Part shown: one piece after another, positions 1 through 9,638 of the stretch
Position numbering within the stretch: the first letter of the stretch is position 1
How the letters are laid out: each line of letters begins with the position of its first letter
Source of the DNA: Glutamicibacter halophytocola
GTDB lineage: Bacteria > Actinomycetota > Actinomycetes > Actinomycetales > Micrococcaceae
DNA: 64,000 nucleotides
Reading direction: 5' to 3'
NCBI RefSeq assembly: GCF_001302565.1
Contig: NZ_CP012750.1
Span: 2,046,001 to 2,110,000, forward strand
Translations under genes and position numbers: made by a program
Notes under the pieces: model-generated
Database searches by the model: none
What the model saw: the letters and a program-made list of their open reading frames with translations, nothing else
Told to the model about the DNA's origin: nothing

Positions 1-638
1 TGCAACCGAAGCTGGCGACGAGTCAGGGGCTTGGGGTCGTCCGCAGGTTCAACCGTTGGAATGTGGCTAGTCAACGCATCTACTTCGCCTTCAAGACGAC
101 GGCGCTCACGCAAAGCTTCACGATTCCGGGCACGACGAAGCGATGCGCGCTCCCCCACCGGTTCCTCATTAGCCGGCTCAGTGGCCGGCGAATCATTCTT
201 CGCAGCAGCCTTGGCCTGCGGCGCTGGCTTAGGCTTGGCCGCCTGCTCGTCATTGTCCTTCGACGGAGCTGGCTTTTGAACGCCAGGCGCTGCTGCAGGC
301 TTGCCTGGGCTTTGCGGCGCTTCATCGGCTTGCTTTGAAGTGGGCTGCTGAGCAGGCTTCTGGGCTGCTGCGCTGGTCTTAGCTGCCGGTGCGGGTTTCG
401 GGGTCGGTTTTGCGGCCTGTGGCTTGGCCGCTTCCGGTTTCGGAGTTGGCTTTGCTGCGGGAGCGGCATCAGCTTTCGCTGGCGTTGCCGATTGCTCGGG
501 TTCTCCCGCCTTTTTCTCACTTGCGAGTTCTTTTGCTTCTTGTTCTGCCTTGCTGCTTGCCAGCAATGCTTCCATTTCGGCACGTCGCTTTTCGCGCAGA
601 GCTCGCCTGCTAGAAACCGGCTGCGAGTTATCGCTCAT
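1..638 (-). CDS. Ala/Pro/Lys-rich hypothetical protein, N-terminal 212 residues (runs off the left edge)
   Basis: An open frame runs from an ATG at 638 through the left edge without a stop. The product begins MSDNSQPVSSRRALREKRR. After about 35 residues it becomes a low-complexity stretch of Ala, Pro, Lys and Gln with repeats of the type AAKPTPKP. A second basic segment (ERASLRRARNREALRERRR) follows at about residues 160-185, so a short Arg-rich motif of the form RRALRE occurs twice. No domain is recognisable in the visible part. It is probably a long disordered cytoplasmic N-terminus of a larger protein, perhaps a membrane or cell-envelope protein whose globular part lies outside the window. 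It lies downstream of nadD on the same strand, about 80 bases away. The function is unknown. Confidence 0.6.
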   Translation of the reverse strand, partial: MSDNSQPVSSRRALREKRRAEMEALLASSKAEQEAKELASEKKAGEPEQSATPAKADAAPAAKPTPKPEAAKPQAAKPTPKPAPAAKTSAAAQKPAQQPTSKQADEAPQSPGKPAAAPGVQKPAPSKDNDEQAAKPKPAPQAKAAAKNDSPATEPANEEPVGERASLRRARNREALRERRRLEGEVDALTSHIPTVEPADDPKPLTRRQLRL

Positions 639-720
639 CCTGTACTTCTCCCCGACCGCATAGACAAATACCGTCACCCTTACCTAGAGATTATGCCGTG
701 TTACGTCACCTAATGTGAGG

Positions 721-1326
721 TTACGACTCGGTATACAGCCCATATTTTGCAATGTACTGCACCACACCATCGGGCACAAGGTACCAAACTGGCTTATCCT
801 GAGCGACTCGTACTCGGCAATCCGTCGACGAAATCGCCAGCGCCGGGATCTCCAACTGGGAAACATTGTCCCTGCCAAGATCGCTCATTACGTACCCAGG
901 ACGGCTCACGCCAACAAAATGAGCGAGGTCCCAGACCTGGTCGATGTCGCGCCAGCTCATGATCTGGCTCATCGCATCGGCACCGGTGATGAAGAACAAT
1001 TCCGCATCAGGCCGTTGTGCCCGCAGATCAAGCAAGGTGTCCCGAGTGAAGGTGGCACCTTCACGGTCAATATCGACCCGGCTTACCGTAAACCGGGGAT
1101 TGGAAGCCGTGGCAATGACGGTCATCAGGTAGCGGTGTTCCGCGCTGGTAACCTGTTTGTCGGCCTTCTGCCAAGGATGCCCGGTGGGTACAAAAACTAC
1201 CTCATCCAAGTCGTACTCGGCCGCAACTTCGCTCGCGGCGACCAAGTGGCCATTATGGATGGGGTCAAAAGTACCGCCCATCACGCCGAGGCGTAATGGG
1301 CGGTCACTGTGCTGCCGCTCGCTCAA
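721..1326 (-). CDS. nadD: Nicotinate-nucleotide adenylyltransferase
   Basis: This 201-aa enzyme transfers AMP from ATP to nicotinate mononucleotide, making deamido-NAD in the cytoplasmic NAD biosynthesis pathway. The nucleotidyltransferase signature [12 protein letters not shown] lies at about residues 17-28, with its HxGH-type motif (HNGH). The family's C-terminal ISST-x-x-R motif appears as ISSTDCR near residue 166. The length is normal for NadD. It follows a small membrane protein gene and proA on the same strand, an order common in Micrococcaceae. Assignment is secure; the exact start is supported only by the frame and family length. Confidence 0.95.
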   Translation of the reverse strand: MSERQHSDRPLRLGVMGGTFDPIHNGHLVAASEVAAEYDLDEVVFVPTGHPWQKADKQVTSAEHRYLMTVIATASNPRFTVSRVDIDREGATFTRDTLLDLRAQRPDAELFFITGADAMSQIMSWRDIDQVWDLAHFVGVSRPGYVMSDLGRDNVSQLEIPALAISSTDCRVRVAQDKPVWYLVPDGVVQYIAKYGLYTES

Positions 1327-1328
1327 GA

Positions 1329-1541
1329 CTAGTGGCTATGTGGTTGGTGCGTCTTGAACTGGCGGTGAATATCTTGTTCTTCGTCCTTGACCGAGTGGCG
1401 GTTGCCAACATTGGTGTAGGAAACGGTGATCAATAGCAAGATCATCAATGCAACAAAAATGCCGCCACCGATCAGCAGGGACCAAGTGTGTGCACTCAAG
1501 CCAGGGGCAGCGGCTTCGGAGGCCATAATCAGCGCGTTCAA
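1329..1541 (-). CDS. Small single-pass membrane protein between proA and nadD
   Basis: A 70-aa protein with one clear hydrophobic helix at about residues 24-44 ([21 protein letters not shown]) and a polar, His-containing C-terminus. I chose the TTG at 1541 because GGAG lies six bases upstream of it. An ATG five codons later (1526) and a TTG further upstream (1583) are alternatives with poorer spacing. The stop codon sits two bases before nadD, so the two genes are very likely co-transcribed. Small proteins of this type occur at this position in related actinobacteria, but no function is known to me. Confidence 0.65.
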   Translation of the reverse strand: MNALIMASEAAAPGLSAHTWSLLIGGGIFVALMILLLITVSYTNVGNRHSVKDEEQDIHRQFKTHQPHSH

Positions 1542-1659
1542 GTAAATCTCCAGTCGTATCCACGGAAGACACCGGATCTTCAATTTCTATCGAAGATCCA
1601 GCGGTCCGAAAAGTAACGGTACGTTTCTTCTACATCCTACCGAAAACGGCGGTCAGAAA

Positions 1660-2952
1660 CTATTTGCGAACGTGCCCGTCGCCCTGAACAATCCACTTGG
1701 TGGTCGTAAGTTCGGTCAAACCCATAGGACCTCGCGCATGCATCTTCTGTGTGGAGATGCCTACTTCGGCGCCAAGGCCCAGCTGTCCGCCATCGGTGAA
1801 GCGGGTCGACGCATTCACAATGACAGCAGCCGACTCGATCTCGGCAATGAAGAGCTCAGCAGCAGCCAAGGACGACGTAACGATCGCCTCGGTGTGCCCG
1901 GTTGAGTATTGGCGGATATGATCCAAGGCCTCGTCAATGTCGTCGACGACCTTGACTGCGAGATCCATATCCATGTATTCAACGCGCCAGTCTTCGTCCT
2001 GAGCTGGAACGGTCTTGAGATCAGGTACCAGGGCTGCAGCGCGTGCATCCACATGCAAAGTGACACCTGCATCGGAAAGCGCCTTGAGAACTGGCGAGGC
2101 AACCTTCGAGTCCTTATGAATCAGCAGGGTTTCCACGGTATTGCACACGCTTGGGCGCTGGGTCTTGGCGTTCATCAAGATATCGATAGCCATTTGCTCT
2201 TCAGCCGAGGAATCCAAGAAAATGTGGACATTTCCCTCACCGGTCTCAATCACCGGCACCTTGGCGGTGGTGACAACACGCTGAATCAAGTCGCGGCCGC
2301 CGCGAGGGATCAGCACGTCGATCTTGCCGCGAGCACCCATCATGGCGTCGGCGCCCTCGCGACCGAACTGATCGATTGAGGTCACCAGATCTCGCGGAAG
2401 CGAAACGGATTCCAAGGCGTCTCGAATGATCGAAACGAGGACTTGGTTCGAGTGCAATGCAGCAGTTCCGCCACGTAGCAAGACTGCGTTGCCGCTCTTC
2501 AGCGACAAGCCGGCGATATCAACCGTGACGTTGGGACGGGCTTCATAAATGGTTCCGATGACGCCCATCGGGACATTGATCTGCCGCATCCGCAAACCAT
2601 TAGGCAAGGTCTCGCCGCGAACCACGCGACCGACAGGATCCGGTAGGCCTGCGAGTTCATGCAATGCGGAAACCAAGCCGTCAACGCGCTTGTCATCAAG
2701 CTTCAGGCGATCCAGCATGGCCACGGATGTACCATTAGCCTGCCCCGCCTCCAAGTCCTTTTTATTTTCCAGGAAGATCTTGGAGCGGTTCTCATGGATT
2801 CCTGCTGCGATCGCAAGCAGTGCACGGTCTTTCCAGTCGCGATTGGCGCGCTTGAGCACTCGCGAGGCACGGCGTGCTCGATCAGCGAGCTGATAAACCG
2901 AACCAGTGACGTCGGAGAGGTGTTCTTCTGTTCGTACTGCGTCGATACTCAT
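1660..2952 (-). CDS. proA: Gamma-glutamyl phosphate reductase (glutamate-5-semialdehyde dehydrogenase)
   Basis: This 430-aa enzyme reduces gamma-glutamyl phosphate to glutamate-5-semialdehyde with NADPH, the second step of proline synthesis. It belongs to the aldehyde dehydrogenase superfamily. The catalytic cysteine lies in the motif RPSVCNTVETLL, and the segment NVPMGVIGTIYEARPNVT is typical of ProA. Of two near ATG codons (2961 and 2952) I use 2952, because AGGA lies about eight bases upstream of it, whereas the first ATG directly abuts that AGG. It follows proB by only a few bases, forming a proBA unit. Confidence 0.93.
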   Translation of the reverse strand: MSIDAVRTEEHLSDVTGSVYQLADRARRASRVLKRANRDWKDRALLAIAAGIHENRSKIFLENKKDLEAGQANGTSVAMLDRLKLDDKRVDGLVSALHELAGLPDPVGRVVRGETLPNGLRMRQINVPMGVIGTIYEARPNVTVDIAGLSLKSGNAVLLRGGTAALHSNQVLVSIIRDALESVSLPRDLVTSIDQFGREGADAMMGARGKIDVLIPRGGRDLIQRVVTTAKVPVIETGEGNVHIFLDSSAEEQMAIDILMNAKTQRPSVCNTVETLLIHKDSKVASPVLKALSDAGVTLHVDARAAALVPDLKTVPAQDEDWRVEYMDMDLAVKVVDDIDEALDHIRQYSTGHTEAIVTSSLAAAELFIAEIESAAVIVNASTRFTDGGQLGLGAEVGISTQKMHARGPMGLTELTTTKWIVQGDGHVRK

Positions 2953-2962
2953 AGTTTCCATC

Positions 2963-4120
2963 CTAGAAAATAGGTTCGATCAAAGCTAGGTCATCGACAT
3001 GCACGACCGACTTATCGTAACCTTCGCCAAGTTGCTCAACCAGGTCGCCGGTGTTCTGCCCAAGCATCTCCGGCAGCTCTTCAGAGCTGTAATTCACCAG
3101 GCCGCGGGCGAAAGGCACGCGGTCTGAACCGCAGATTTCCACGGCATCTCCGGGCTCGAAGGCCCCCTCTACATCGATGATGCCGGCGGCAAGCAGCGAG
3201 TTGGTGCCTCGGGAAATTGCTTGGACCGCGCCTTCGTCAAGGATCAGGCGGCCTTCAATGCTTGCCAAGTAGGCAAGCCATACATCGCGTGCAGAGCGGC
3301 GGGAGTTTCTAGCGGCAAACCAGGTACCCACGTCTTCGCCCCGCAGCGCCTTGGCGGCGTTGTCGGTGCTGGTCACCAGGGTAGGGATGCCGGCCGAAGA
3401 ACTCATGGTTGCGGCGTCAACCTTGGTGATCATGCCGCCGGTGCCCACGCCAGCAGCACCAGGCGTCCCCAGGTCTACCGCTTCAAGCTCATCGGGGTGC
3501 TCGATGGTGGTAATGCGGCTTCCGCCCTCTTCAGGATGCGCGTCATAAACGGAATCGACGTCTGAGAAAAGCAGCAGCGCATCAGCTTTAACAAGGTGCG
3601 CTACCAAAGATGCAAGGCGGTCGTTATCGCCGAAGCGGATTTCACGGGTTGCGACCGCATCGTTTTCGTTGACGATGGGCAGCACGCCAAGGTTCAAGAG
3701 CCTGACCAGGGAACGCAATGCGTTGGTATAGGAGGAACGGCGCATCAAGTCATCTGCCGTGAGCAATACCTGGCCAACACGCAGGTCATGTTCTTCAAAG
3801 AGCTGCGTGTATTGGGCCAGCAACAGCCCCTGGCCGACGGCCGCGGCGGCCTGCTGGGTTGCCAAGTCCTTGGGACGCTTGGGCAAACCCAGCGGGGCCA
3901 GGCCGGCGGCAATTGCGCCGGAGGAAACGAGGATGACCTCGGTGCCGTTGTTCACGGTTTCGGCGAGAGTGTCCACCAAAAACTTCAGTCTCTCATGGGA
4001 TATCCCCCCGCTGACCGTGGTCAGCGAGCTGGATCCAACCTTTACAACGAGCCGCCGTGCATCCGGCAATTCGTGAGGAGAGGCAATGGCTGAAATAGTC
4101 TTGGTGGCACTTTCACTCAT
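2963..4120 (-). CDS. proB: Glutamate 5-kinase with C-terminal PUA domain
   Basis: This 385-aa kinase phosphorylates glutamate at the gamma carboxylate to start proline synthesis. The amino-acid kinase fold is visible in VVKVGSSSLT (about residues 25-34), the segment VSSGAIAAGL and the glycine-rich GTGGMITKVDAA. The last 100 or so residues have the length and composition of the PUA domain found in long ProB proteins. ProB is normally feedback-inhibited by proline. Its stop is immediately before proA, and obg ends three bases upstream of its start, so obg-proB-proA are probably one transcript. Confidence 0.94.
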   Translation of the reverse strand: MSESATKTISAIASPHELPDARRLVVKVGSSSLTTVSGGISHERLKFLVDTLAETVNNGTEVILVSSGAIAAGLAPLGLPKRPKDLATQQAAAAVGQGLLLAQYTQLFEEHDLRVGQVLLTADDLMRRSSYTNALRSLVRLLNLGVLPIVNENDAVATREIRFGDNDRLASLVAHLVKADALLLFSDVDSVYDAHPEEGGSRITTIEHPDELEAVDLGTPGAAGVGTGGMITKVDAATMSSSAGIPTLVTSTDNAAKALRGEDVGTWFAARNSRRSARDVWLAYLASIEGRLILDEGAVQAISRGTNSLLAAGIIDVEGAFEPGDAVEICGSDRVPFARGLVNYSSEELPEMLGQNTGDLVEQLGEGYDKSVVHVDDLALIEPIF

Positions 4121-4123
4121 ACT

Positions 4124-5713
4124 TTATTCTTCCTCCTGTGCTGCCTTCTTCCCAGCAGCTTTTTTTGCGTTCTTGGCGTTGACCGATTCAGTCCAGATGC
4201 CAGCCTTGCGTTCGGCTTCCAGCTCTGCTCGAGCGGCAGCCTTGGCGGACTTCCGGTCTTCGTGTTCGGCACGCTTTTCTTCGCGGGTCTTTCGATTGCC
4301 GCGGTCTTCGAGTCGCACGTCTTCGCCACGGCGGCTGCCGCCGAGCAATTCAGCGCCGGCAGCCATGGTTGGCTCCCAGTCAAAGACCACCGAATCTTCT
4401 TCGGAACCAATGACGACAGCGTCGCCCGGCTTGGCCCCGGCCTTGAATAGCTTGTTTTCTACCCCCAGTTTGGCCAGTCGGTCAGCGAGGTAGCCGACGG
4501 CCTCATCATTACGGAAGTCGGTCTGCATGATCCAGCGTTCTGGCTTTTCGCCAATAACGCGCCACAGAGGCTCAAGGTTTTGTTCCTCGCGGCGAATGTA
4601 GAACTCTTCCTTGTTGCTATAGCGCGGACGGATCACAGGCACCTCGACTACCGGTGCTTCAACGACCTGTTCGGCTCGCGCTTGTTCTACCAATTCAGCC
4701 ATAGCGAAGGACAGTTCACGCAATCCGTTACGTGACAGGGCTGAGATCTCGAAGACGCGATATCCGCGCTGTTCGAGTTCAGGACGCACGAATTCGGCCA
4801 TTTCCGCACCGTCTGGCATGTCGACCTTGTTCAGGGCGATCAGCTTGGGGCGTTCGATCAGCGGGACGATCGTCCCGTCGGTGCCCGCGAAGGTCGAGTC
4901 GGCTTCGTAGTTCGCCAGCTCGGCTTCGATGGTGTCCAGGTCGCTGATCGGATCGCGGTCGGACTCCAGCGATGCGCAGTCCAGCACGTGCACAATCGCG
5001 GCACAGCGCTCAACGTGGCGCAGGAACTCGTGGCCCAGGCCCTTGCCCTCGGAAGCGCCAGGAATCAGCCCTGGGACGTCGGCTACGGTGAAGCGGGTCT
5101 CGCCAGCCTGTACCACGCCGAGGTTCGGCACCAGGGTGGTGAACGGGTAGTCCGCGATCTTCGGACGCGCTGCGGAGACCGCGGCAATCAGGGAGGACTT
5201 GCCAGCCGAAGGGTAGCCCACCAGCGCGATATCGGCCATGGACTTCAGCTCCAGGACGATGTCCTGGCTGGTTCCGGGAATACCGAGCAGCGCGAAGCCC
5301 GGGGCCTTGCGCTTGTCCGAGGAGATCGCCGCGTTGCCCAGGCCGCCCATGCCGCCGATGGCGGCAATGTATTCGTCGCCGGTGTTGACCAGGTCCCCCA
5401 GGATGTCCCCGTCCTTGGTCTTCACCACGGTGCCTGCGGGCACGCCGAGGATCAGGTCTTCGCCGTGCTTGCCTGGGTGCAGTCCGCCCTTTCCGGGTTC
5501 GCCGTTGCCGGCCTTGCGGTGCGGCAGGTGGTGGAAGTCCAGCAGCGTGGTGACCTGCGGGTCAACGCGCAAGATAATGTCGCCGCCCTTGCCACCGTTG
5601 CCGCCATCGGGTCCGCCAAGCGGCTTGAATTTCTCGCGCTTGATGGACACACAACCGTGGCCACCATTACCTGCGGTGACATGAAGGGTTACGCGATCAA
5701 CGAATGCAGCCAC
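4124..5713 (-). CDS. obgE: Obg family GTPase
   Basis: A 529-aa ribosome-associated GTPase involved in 50S assembly. The glycine-rich Obg fold covers about residues 1-160 ([14 protein letters not shown]). The G domain follows with the P-loop [15 protein letters not shown] (G3) and NKVD (G4). A C-terminal OCT domain occupies about residues 350-430. The last 80 residues are rich in Lys, Glu and Ala ([13 protein letters not shown]), an extension common in actinobacterial Obg. It follows rpmA on the same strand but is separated from it by a hairpin, so it may have partial transcriptional independence. Confidence 0.96.
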   Translation of the reverse strand: MAAFVDRVTLHVTAGNGGHGCVSIKREKFKPLGGPDGGNGGKGGDIILRVDPQVTTLLDFHHLPHRKAGNGEPGKGGLHPGKHGEDLILGVPAGTVVKTKDGDILGDLVNTGDEYIAAIGGMGGLGNAAISSDKRKAPGFALLGIPGTSQDIVLELKSMADIALVGYPSAGKSSLIAAVSAARPKIADYPFTTLVPNLGVVQAGETRFTVADVPGLIPGASEGKGLGHEFLRHVERCAAIVHVLDCASLESDRDPISDLDTIEAELANYEADSTFAGTDGTIVPLIERPKLIALNKVDMPDGAEMAEFVRPELEQRGYRVFEISALSRNGLRELSFAMAELVEQARAEQVVEAPVVEVPVIRPRYSNKEEFYIRREEQNLEPLWRVIGEKPERWIMQTDFRNDEAVGYLADRLAKLGVENKLFKAGAKPGDAVVIGSEEDSVVFDWEPTMAAGAELLGGSRRGEDVRLEDRGNRKTREEKRAEHEDRKSAKAAARAELEAERKAGIWTESVNAKNAKKAAGKKAAQEEE

Positions 5714-5778
5714 GGGGCCATCTTCTCCTAGAACGGGGTTGCGAGAAGCTCTCGCAGAAAAAGTCTATCTACGCACAC

Positions 5779-5809
5779 AAGGGGCGGACCGAATAACGGC
5801 CCACCCCTT
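5779..5809 (-). terminator. Hairpin between rpmA and obgE
   Basis: Arms AAGGGG(T)GGGCCG and CGGTCC(G)CCCCTT can pair around a five-base loop on the minus-strand transcript. No clear uridine run follows, so this may be a weak or attenuating terminator or an RNA-processing hairpin. Confidence 0.4.
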
Positions 5810-5839
5810 CTGTACTAAAAAATTTGCCTGATGCCTGAA

Positions 5840-6094
5840 TTAGGCAGCAGCAACAATGTTCACCACGCGGCGACCACGACGGGTGCCGAACTCGACTGCA
5901 CCAGCAGCCAGGGCGAACAGGGTGTCATCCTTGCCACGGCCTACGCCGGCGCCTGGGTGGAAGTGGGTGCCACGCTGGCGAACGATGATTTCGCCTGCCT
6001 TGACTTCCTGACCACCAAAGCGCTTTACGCCTAGGTACTGTGCGTTGGAATCGCGACCGTTGCGAGTGGAACTCGCACCTTTCTTATGTGCCAT
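5840..6094 (-). CDS. rpmA: 50S ribosomal protein L27
   Basis: An 84-aa protein beginning [19 protein letters not shown], with the family segment LGVKRFGGQ and the GTHFHPG motif. L27 sits near the peptidyl transferase centre of the large subunit. The N-terminus starts directly with AHKKG, so there is no cleavable leader of the Firmicutes type. It lies about 50 bases after rplU, the conserved rplU-rpmA pair, and upstream of obgE. Confidence 0.97.
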   Translation of the reverse strand: MAHKKGASSTRNGRDSNAQYLGVKRFGGQEVKAGEIIVRQRGTHFHPGAGVGRGKDDTLFALAAGAVEFGTRRGRRVVNIVAAA

Positions 6095-6143
6095 GCCTTT
6101 TAGCCTCTTTCGCTACAAAAATGGATATTACGATCAGCCTGAA

Positions 6144-6464
6144 TTAGGCGATCGAGGTGACCTTGACCTTGGTCAGAGCGGCACGGAAGCCCTGGCGCTT
6201 CTTGTAACCGGTCTTGTTCTTGTACTTCTGGATAACGATCTTCTCGCCGCGAAGGTTTTCTACAACCTCAGCGGTAACCGTGACCTTAGCCAGATCGGCA
6301 GCTGCGGAAGTTACCTTCTCGCCATCTACCAACAGCAAAGCAGGAAGCTCGATGGAGCTACCTGGGGCAGCCTGAAGACGGTCAACGGTGATGAGGTCTC
6401 CAACGGAAACCTTCTCCTGGTGGCCGCCTGCGCGGACAATTGCGTACACCACGTGGGTACTCAC
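6144..6464 (-). CDS. rplU: 50S ribosomal protein L21
   Basis: A 106-aa L21 protein containing [19 protein letters not shown] near the N-terminus and [14 protein letters not shown] near the C-terminus, both characteristic. The start used is a GTG at 6464. A second GTG four codons later, giving [10 protein letters not shown], would match the usual family start and cannot be excluded, because neither has a strong ribosome binding site. It is transcribed ahead of rpmA. Confidence 0.95.
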   Translation of the reverse strand: MSTHVVYAIVRAGGHQEKVSVGDLITVDRLQAAPGSSIELPALLLVDGEKVTSAAADLAKVTVTAEVVENLRGEKIVIQKYKNKTGYKKRQGFRAALTKVKVTSIA

Positions 6465-6558
6465 TTCTACTCGACGTTTATTGTCTTACCGGCGCAGATA
6501 TCGACCCGAACACCCATAAATGAGTGCAATGAACGGGGATCTCATGCGCTTGTGCCTT

Positions 6559-6660
6559 GACGCCGAGCGGACGGAAAGTCCGTGATCTTGGCGTTTAGCA
6601 CCGATCAACTAGATTACGCTAGTCCACACCACTGGGGCAAATACAAACTGCCCCAGCGGG
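6559..6660 (-). promoter_or_regulatory. Two hairpins between rne and rplU (candidate leader / weak terminator)
   Basis: On the minus strand the stretch between rne and rplU contains a hairpin with arms CTGGGGCA and TGCCCCAG (about 6633-6657). A second, nested hairpin follows with outer arms ACGCC/GGCGT and inner arms ACGGA/TCCGT (about 6563-6597). Neither is followed by a uridine run. They could end the rne transcript or form the 5' leader of rplU-rpmA; ribosomal protein operons are often controlled through such leaders. This is inference only. Confidence 0.35.
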
Positions 6661-6680
6661 TGAAGCGTGATCAAGTTCAT

Positions 6681-9638
6681 CTATTTCAGTTCGCGCACCG
6701 GAACGCCGACACCGAACATTACCGGTTGCCCGGCAGGCTCAGCTGGCTTTTCGTTGTGCGAACTGGAGGCATCCATTTGAACTACCGAACCGGTAGCAGC
6801 GGATACCTCTGCCACGAGAACCTCTGCGGTTGCGTCGCCCTGAGCCGAGGTGGCTCGACGACTGCGCCGCTTTGGCTTCGTGGAACTCTGTGGGGCCACC
6901 GCGCTAGCGGCAGCCGATGCTGCTGCAGGGGCCGTGGCCTCTGCAGCTGCTGGAGCGCTCGATGCAGGCATGGCCAGGCCGGTGAGTACCGGCTGGTCCT
7001 GCGCTGAGGCAGCTCCCGAGCCCTGTGGACGTGATGCCCGGCGGGAACGCTTGCGCGGCTGCTCAACCTGCTTCGGCTCATCCTCCACGGCAACAGCCGC
7101 TGGCTGCTCCGCTTCGATGTCCTGGCCAGCTTCCTCAGCCTTGGCGCCCTGCTGCTCGGCGTCTGCCTGTGAACGGTTGCGTCCACGGGAGCGCGAACGG
7201 CGGCGCGGCTTGCGGTTGCCCTCGCCACCCTCATCCTCGGTCTCGTCCTTGCCCGGCAGGGCAGCTTCGAGCGCTTCGAGGGTGACGGAGACGTCGGCGG
7301 CCACTGGCGTGCCGGTCTTCAGCACTGGAATCTGCTCGCCTTCGATGCTCACAGCGTTCTCAGCGTGTGGCTCCAAATGCGATGCGGCAGCAATACTTGC
7401 CAGCGCATTGCGGGTGGCTTCATCCTTCTCGCCCGTGGCGGCAGCCTCCTGCTTGGCAACCGGCTTGGCCTCGTCCTTCTCGCCACCGCGGCGGCGGCGG
7501 GAATTGCGAGATGGCTTCTCGTTGAACTTCTTGGCGTGCGGTTCACCGGCCGAATTGAAGGTGCGGCGGGATTCCACCGGCTCTTCGTGGGTGATCACAC
7601 CGGCTCCAGCACAGTGCTCGCACTCTTCGCCGAAGACTTCCAGCAAACCGGTGCCCATGCGCTTGCGCGTCATCTGGACCAGGCCCAGCGACGTGACCTC
7701 GGCCACCTGGTGCTTGGTCCGGTCGCGGCCCAGGCACTCAACCAGTCGGCGCAGCACCAGATCGCGGTTGGACTCCAGGACCATGTCGATGAAGTCGATG
7801 ACGATGATGCCGCCGATATCGCGCAGGCGCAGCTGGCGCACGACTTCCTCGGCCGCTTCCAAGTTGTTCTTGGTCACGGTCTCTTCGAGGTTGCCGCCCG
7901 AGCCGGTGAACTTGCCGGTGTTCACGTCGATGACCGTCATCGCTTCGGTGCGGTCGATCACCAGCGAACCACCCGATGGCAGGAAGACCTTGCGGTCCAG
8001 CGCCTTGGCGATCTGCTCGTCGACGCGGAAGTCGGCGAAGATGTCCTCGTCGGATTCCCACTTCTCCAGGCGCCCCATCAAGTCCGGCGCCACATACATG
8101 ACATAGGCCTCAATGGTGTCCCAGGCATGCTCGCCGGAGACAATCAGCTTGGTGAAGTCTTCGTTGAAGACGTCGCGGACCACCTTGATGGTCAGGTCCG
8201 GCTCGGAGTACAGCAGTTCCGGAGCCAGGGTCTTGGTGGAGTTGGCCTGTTCTTCGATGCCTTCCCACTGCGCGCGCAGCCGGTTGATATCGTTGGTCAG
8301 CTCTTCCTCGGAGGCGCCTTCGGCGGCGGTGCGCACGATCACGCCTGCGTTTTCCGGAAGGTGGTCCTTCAGGATCTTCTTCAGGCGCTGGCGCTCAACG
8401 TCGGGCAGCTTGCGGGAGATGCCGGTCATCGAGCCGCCCGGCACGTAGACCAGGTAGCGGCCCGGCAGGGAGATCTGGCTGGTCAGGCGGGCACCCTTGT
8501 GTCCTACGGGGTCCTTGGTGACCTGCACGAGCACCGAGTCGCCAGCCTTCAGCGCGTTCTCGATGCGGCGCGGCTGGCCTTCGAGGGCAGCAACATCCCA
8601 GTTGACTTCGCCTGCGTACAACACGGCGTTGCGGCCGCGTCCGATATCCACGAAAGCAGCTTCCATGGAAGGCAGCACGTTCTGCACCTTGCCGACGTAC
8701 ACGTTGCCGATCAGCGAATCCTGCTGGGTCTTGGACACGAAGTGCTCGGCGAGCACCCCATCTTCCAGGACGCCAATCTGGATGCGGTCTTCGCGCTGGC
8801 GCACGATCATCTTGCGCTCCACGGATTCGCGGCGGGCCAAGAACTCTGCCTCGGTGATCACCTGGCGGCGGCGGCCGGTCTCGCGTGATTCGCGGCGGCG
8901 CTGGCGCTTGGCTTCCAGGCGGGTCGAACCGCGCACGGAGGCCACCTTGTCGCTGACCGAGCCATGGCTTTCGACGCTGCCGCGCGGTGCGCGAACGCGG
9001 GTCACGGTGTTGGGTGGATCGTCCTGCGAGCCGCCCTCAAGTTCCAGATCAACATCGCCGCGGCGGCGGCGACGGCGACGGCGCGAGGTCACGTCATCGC
9101 TCTCGGCTTCAGGAGTTTCCTTGCGCGCTGGTTCGTGCTTCTTGGCAACGACCTGCGCCAGAACCGCCTGAGCGGTTTCTGGAATGGCAAAAGGGTTCAA
9201 GATCATCGAGCTGCCGTGCTCGGCCAGCAGCTGGCCGGTGTGGTCTTCTACAACCTCTGGGGCGTCCTGCGGCTCAGTGTTCTCTTCTGCCACCGGGTTG
9301 GCGATTTCTTCGCTGGCCTGTTCGGTGGTCTCCTGCTTGGCAGCTGCCTGCTCGACTGCTTCGTCGCTGGCAGCATGGCGTGCCACCTGCGCACGGCGCT
9401 CTGCCTGGCGGCTGGCGCGCTGGGCTGAATCAGGGGTGGAAACCTGGGTGCGGCGTGTAGCTCGCCAACGGTATGGGCTTTCTTCAATGCCGGCTGCGGC
9501 ATTGAGTTCAGCCAGGGTCATGGCGCGGCGCAATGGCCGCGCAGGGGTGGTTGAAACGCTGGTACGACGGGCTCGCGTTGAACGATTGCCTCGCTTGCTA
9601 CCTTGCGCCCCACCCTTTCGTTGATTTGCTGCGCTCAT
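6681..9638 (-). CDS. rne: Ribonuclease E/G family endoribonuclease
   Basis: A 985-aa actinobacterial RNase E/G. The catalytic core is central (about residues 270-700). An S1 domain contains GNVYVGKVQNVLPSMEAAFVD. The DNase I-like catalytic part includes the Mg-binding aspartates in VIDVNTGKFTG and IVIDFIDM. The Zn-link is CEHCAGAG, at about residue 660. Long disordered arms flank the core: an Ala/Glu/Arg-rich N-terminal arm of about 260 residues with an RRRRRRRG cluster, and a C-terminal arm rich in RSRSRGRN and Ala/Pro. This arrangement, with the core in the middle, is typical of high-GC actinobacteria. It should process rRNA and degrade mRNA. Confidence 0.94.
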   Translation of the reverse strand: MSAANQRKGGAQGSKRGNRSTRARRTSVSTTPARPLRRAMTLAELNAAAGIEESPYRWRATRRTQVSTPDSAQRASRQAERRAQVARHAASDEAVEQAAAKQETTEQASEEIANPVAEENTEPQDAPEVVEDHTGQLLAEHGSSMILNPFAIPETAQAVLAQVVAKKHEPARKETPEAESDDVTSRRRRRRRRGDVDLELEGGSQDDPPNTVTRVRAPRGSVESHGSVSDKVASVRGSTRLEAKRQRRRESRETGRRRQVITEAEFLARRESVERKMIVRQREDRIQIGVLEDGVLAEHFVSKTQQDSLIGNVYVGKVQNVLPSMEAAFVDIGRGRNAVLYAGEVNWDVAALEGQPRRIENALKAGDSVLVQVTKDPVGHKGARLTSQISLPGRYLVYVPGGSMTGISRKLPDVERQRLKKILKDHLPENAGVIVRTAAEGASEEELTNDINRLRAQWEGIEEQANSTKTLAPELLYSEPDLTIKVVRDVFNEDFTKLIVSGEHAWDTIEAYVMYVAPDLMGRLEKWESDEDIFADFRVDEQIAKALDRKVFLPSGGSLVIDRTEAMTVIDVNTGKFTGSGGNLEETVTKNNLEAAEEVVRQLRLRDIGGIIVIDFIDMVLESNRDLVLRRLVECLGRDRTKHQVAEVTSLGLVQMTRKRMGTGLLEVFGEECEHCAGAGVITHEEPVESRRTFNSAGEPHAKKFNEKPSRNSRRRRGGEKDEAKPVAKQEAAATGEKDEATRNALASIAAASHLEPHAENAVSIEGEQIPVLKTGTPVAADVSVTLEALEAALPGKDETEDEGGEGNRKPRRRSRSRGRNRSQADAEQQGAKAEEAGQDIEAEQPAAVAVEDEPKQVEQPRKRSRRASRPQGSGAASAQDQPVLTGLAMPASSAPAAAEATAPAAASAAASAVAPQSSTKPKRRSRRATSAQGDATAEVLVAEVSAATGSVVQMDASSSHNEKPAEPAGQPVMFGVGVPVRELK

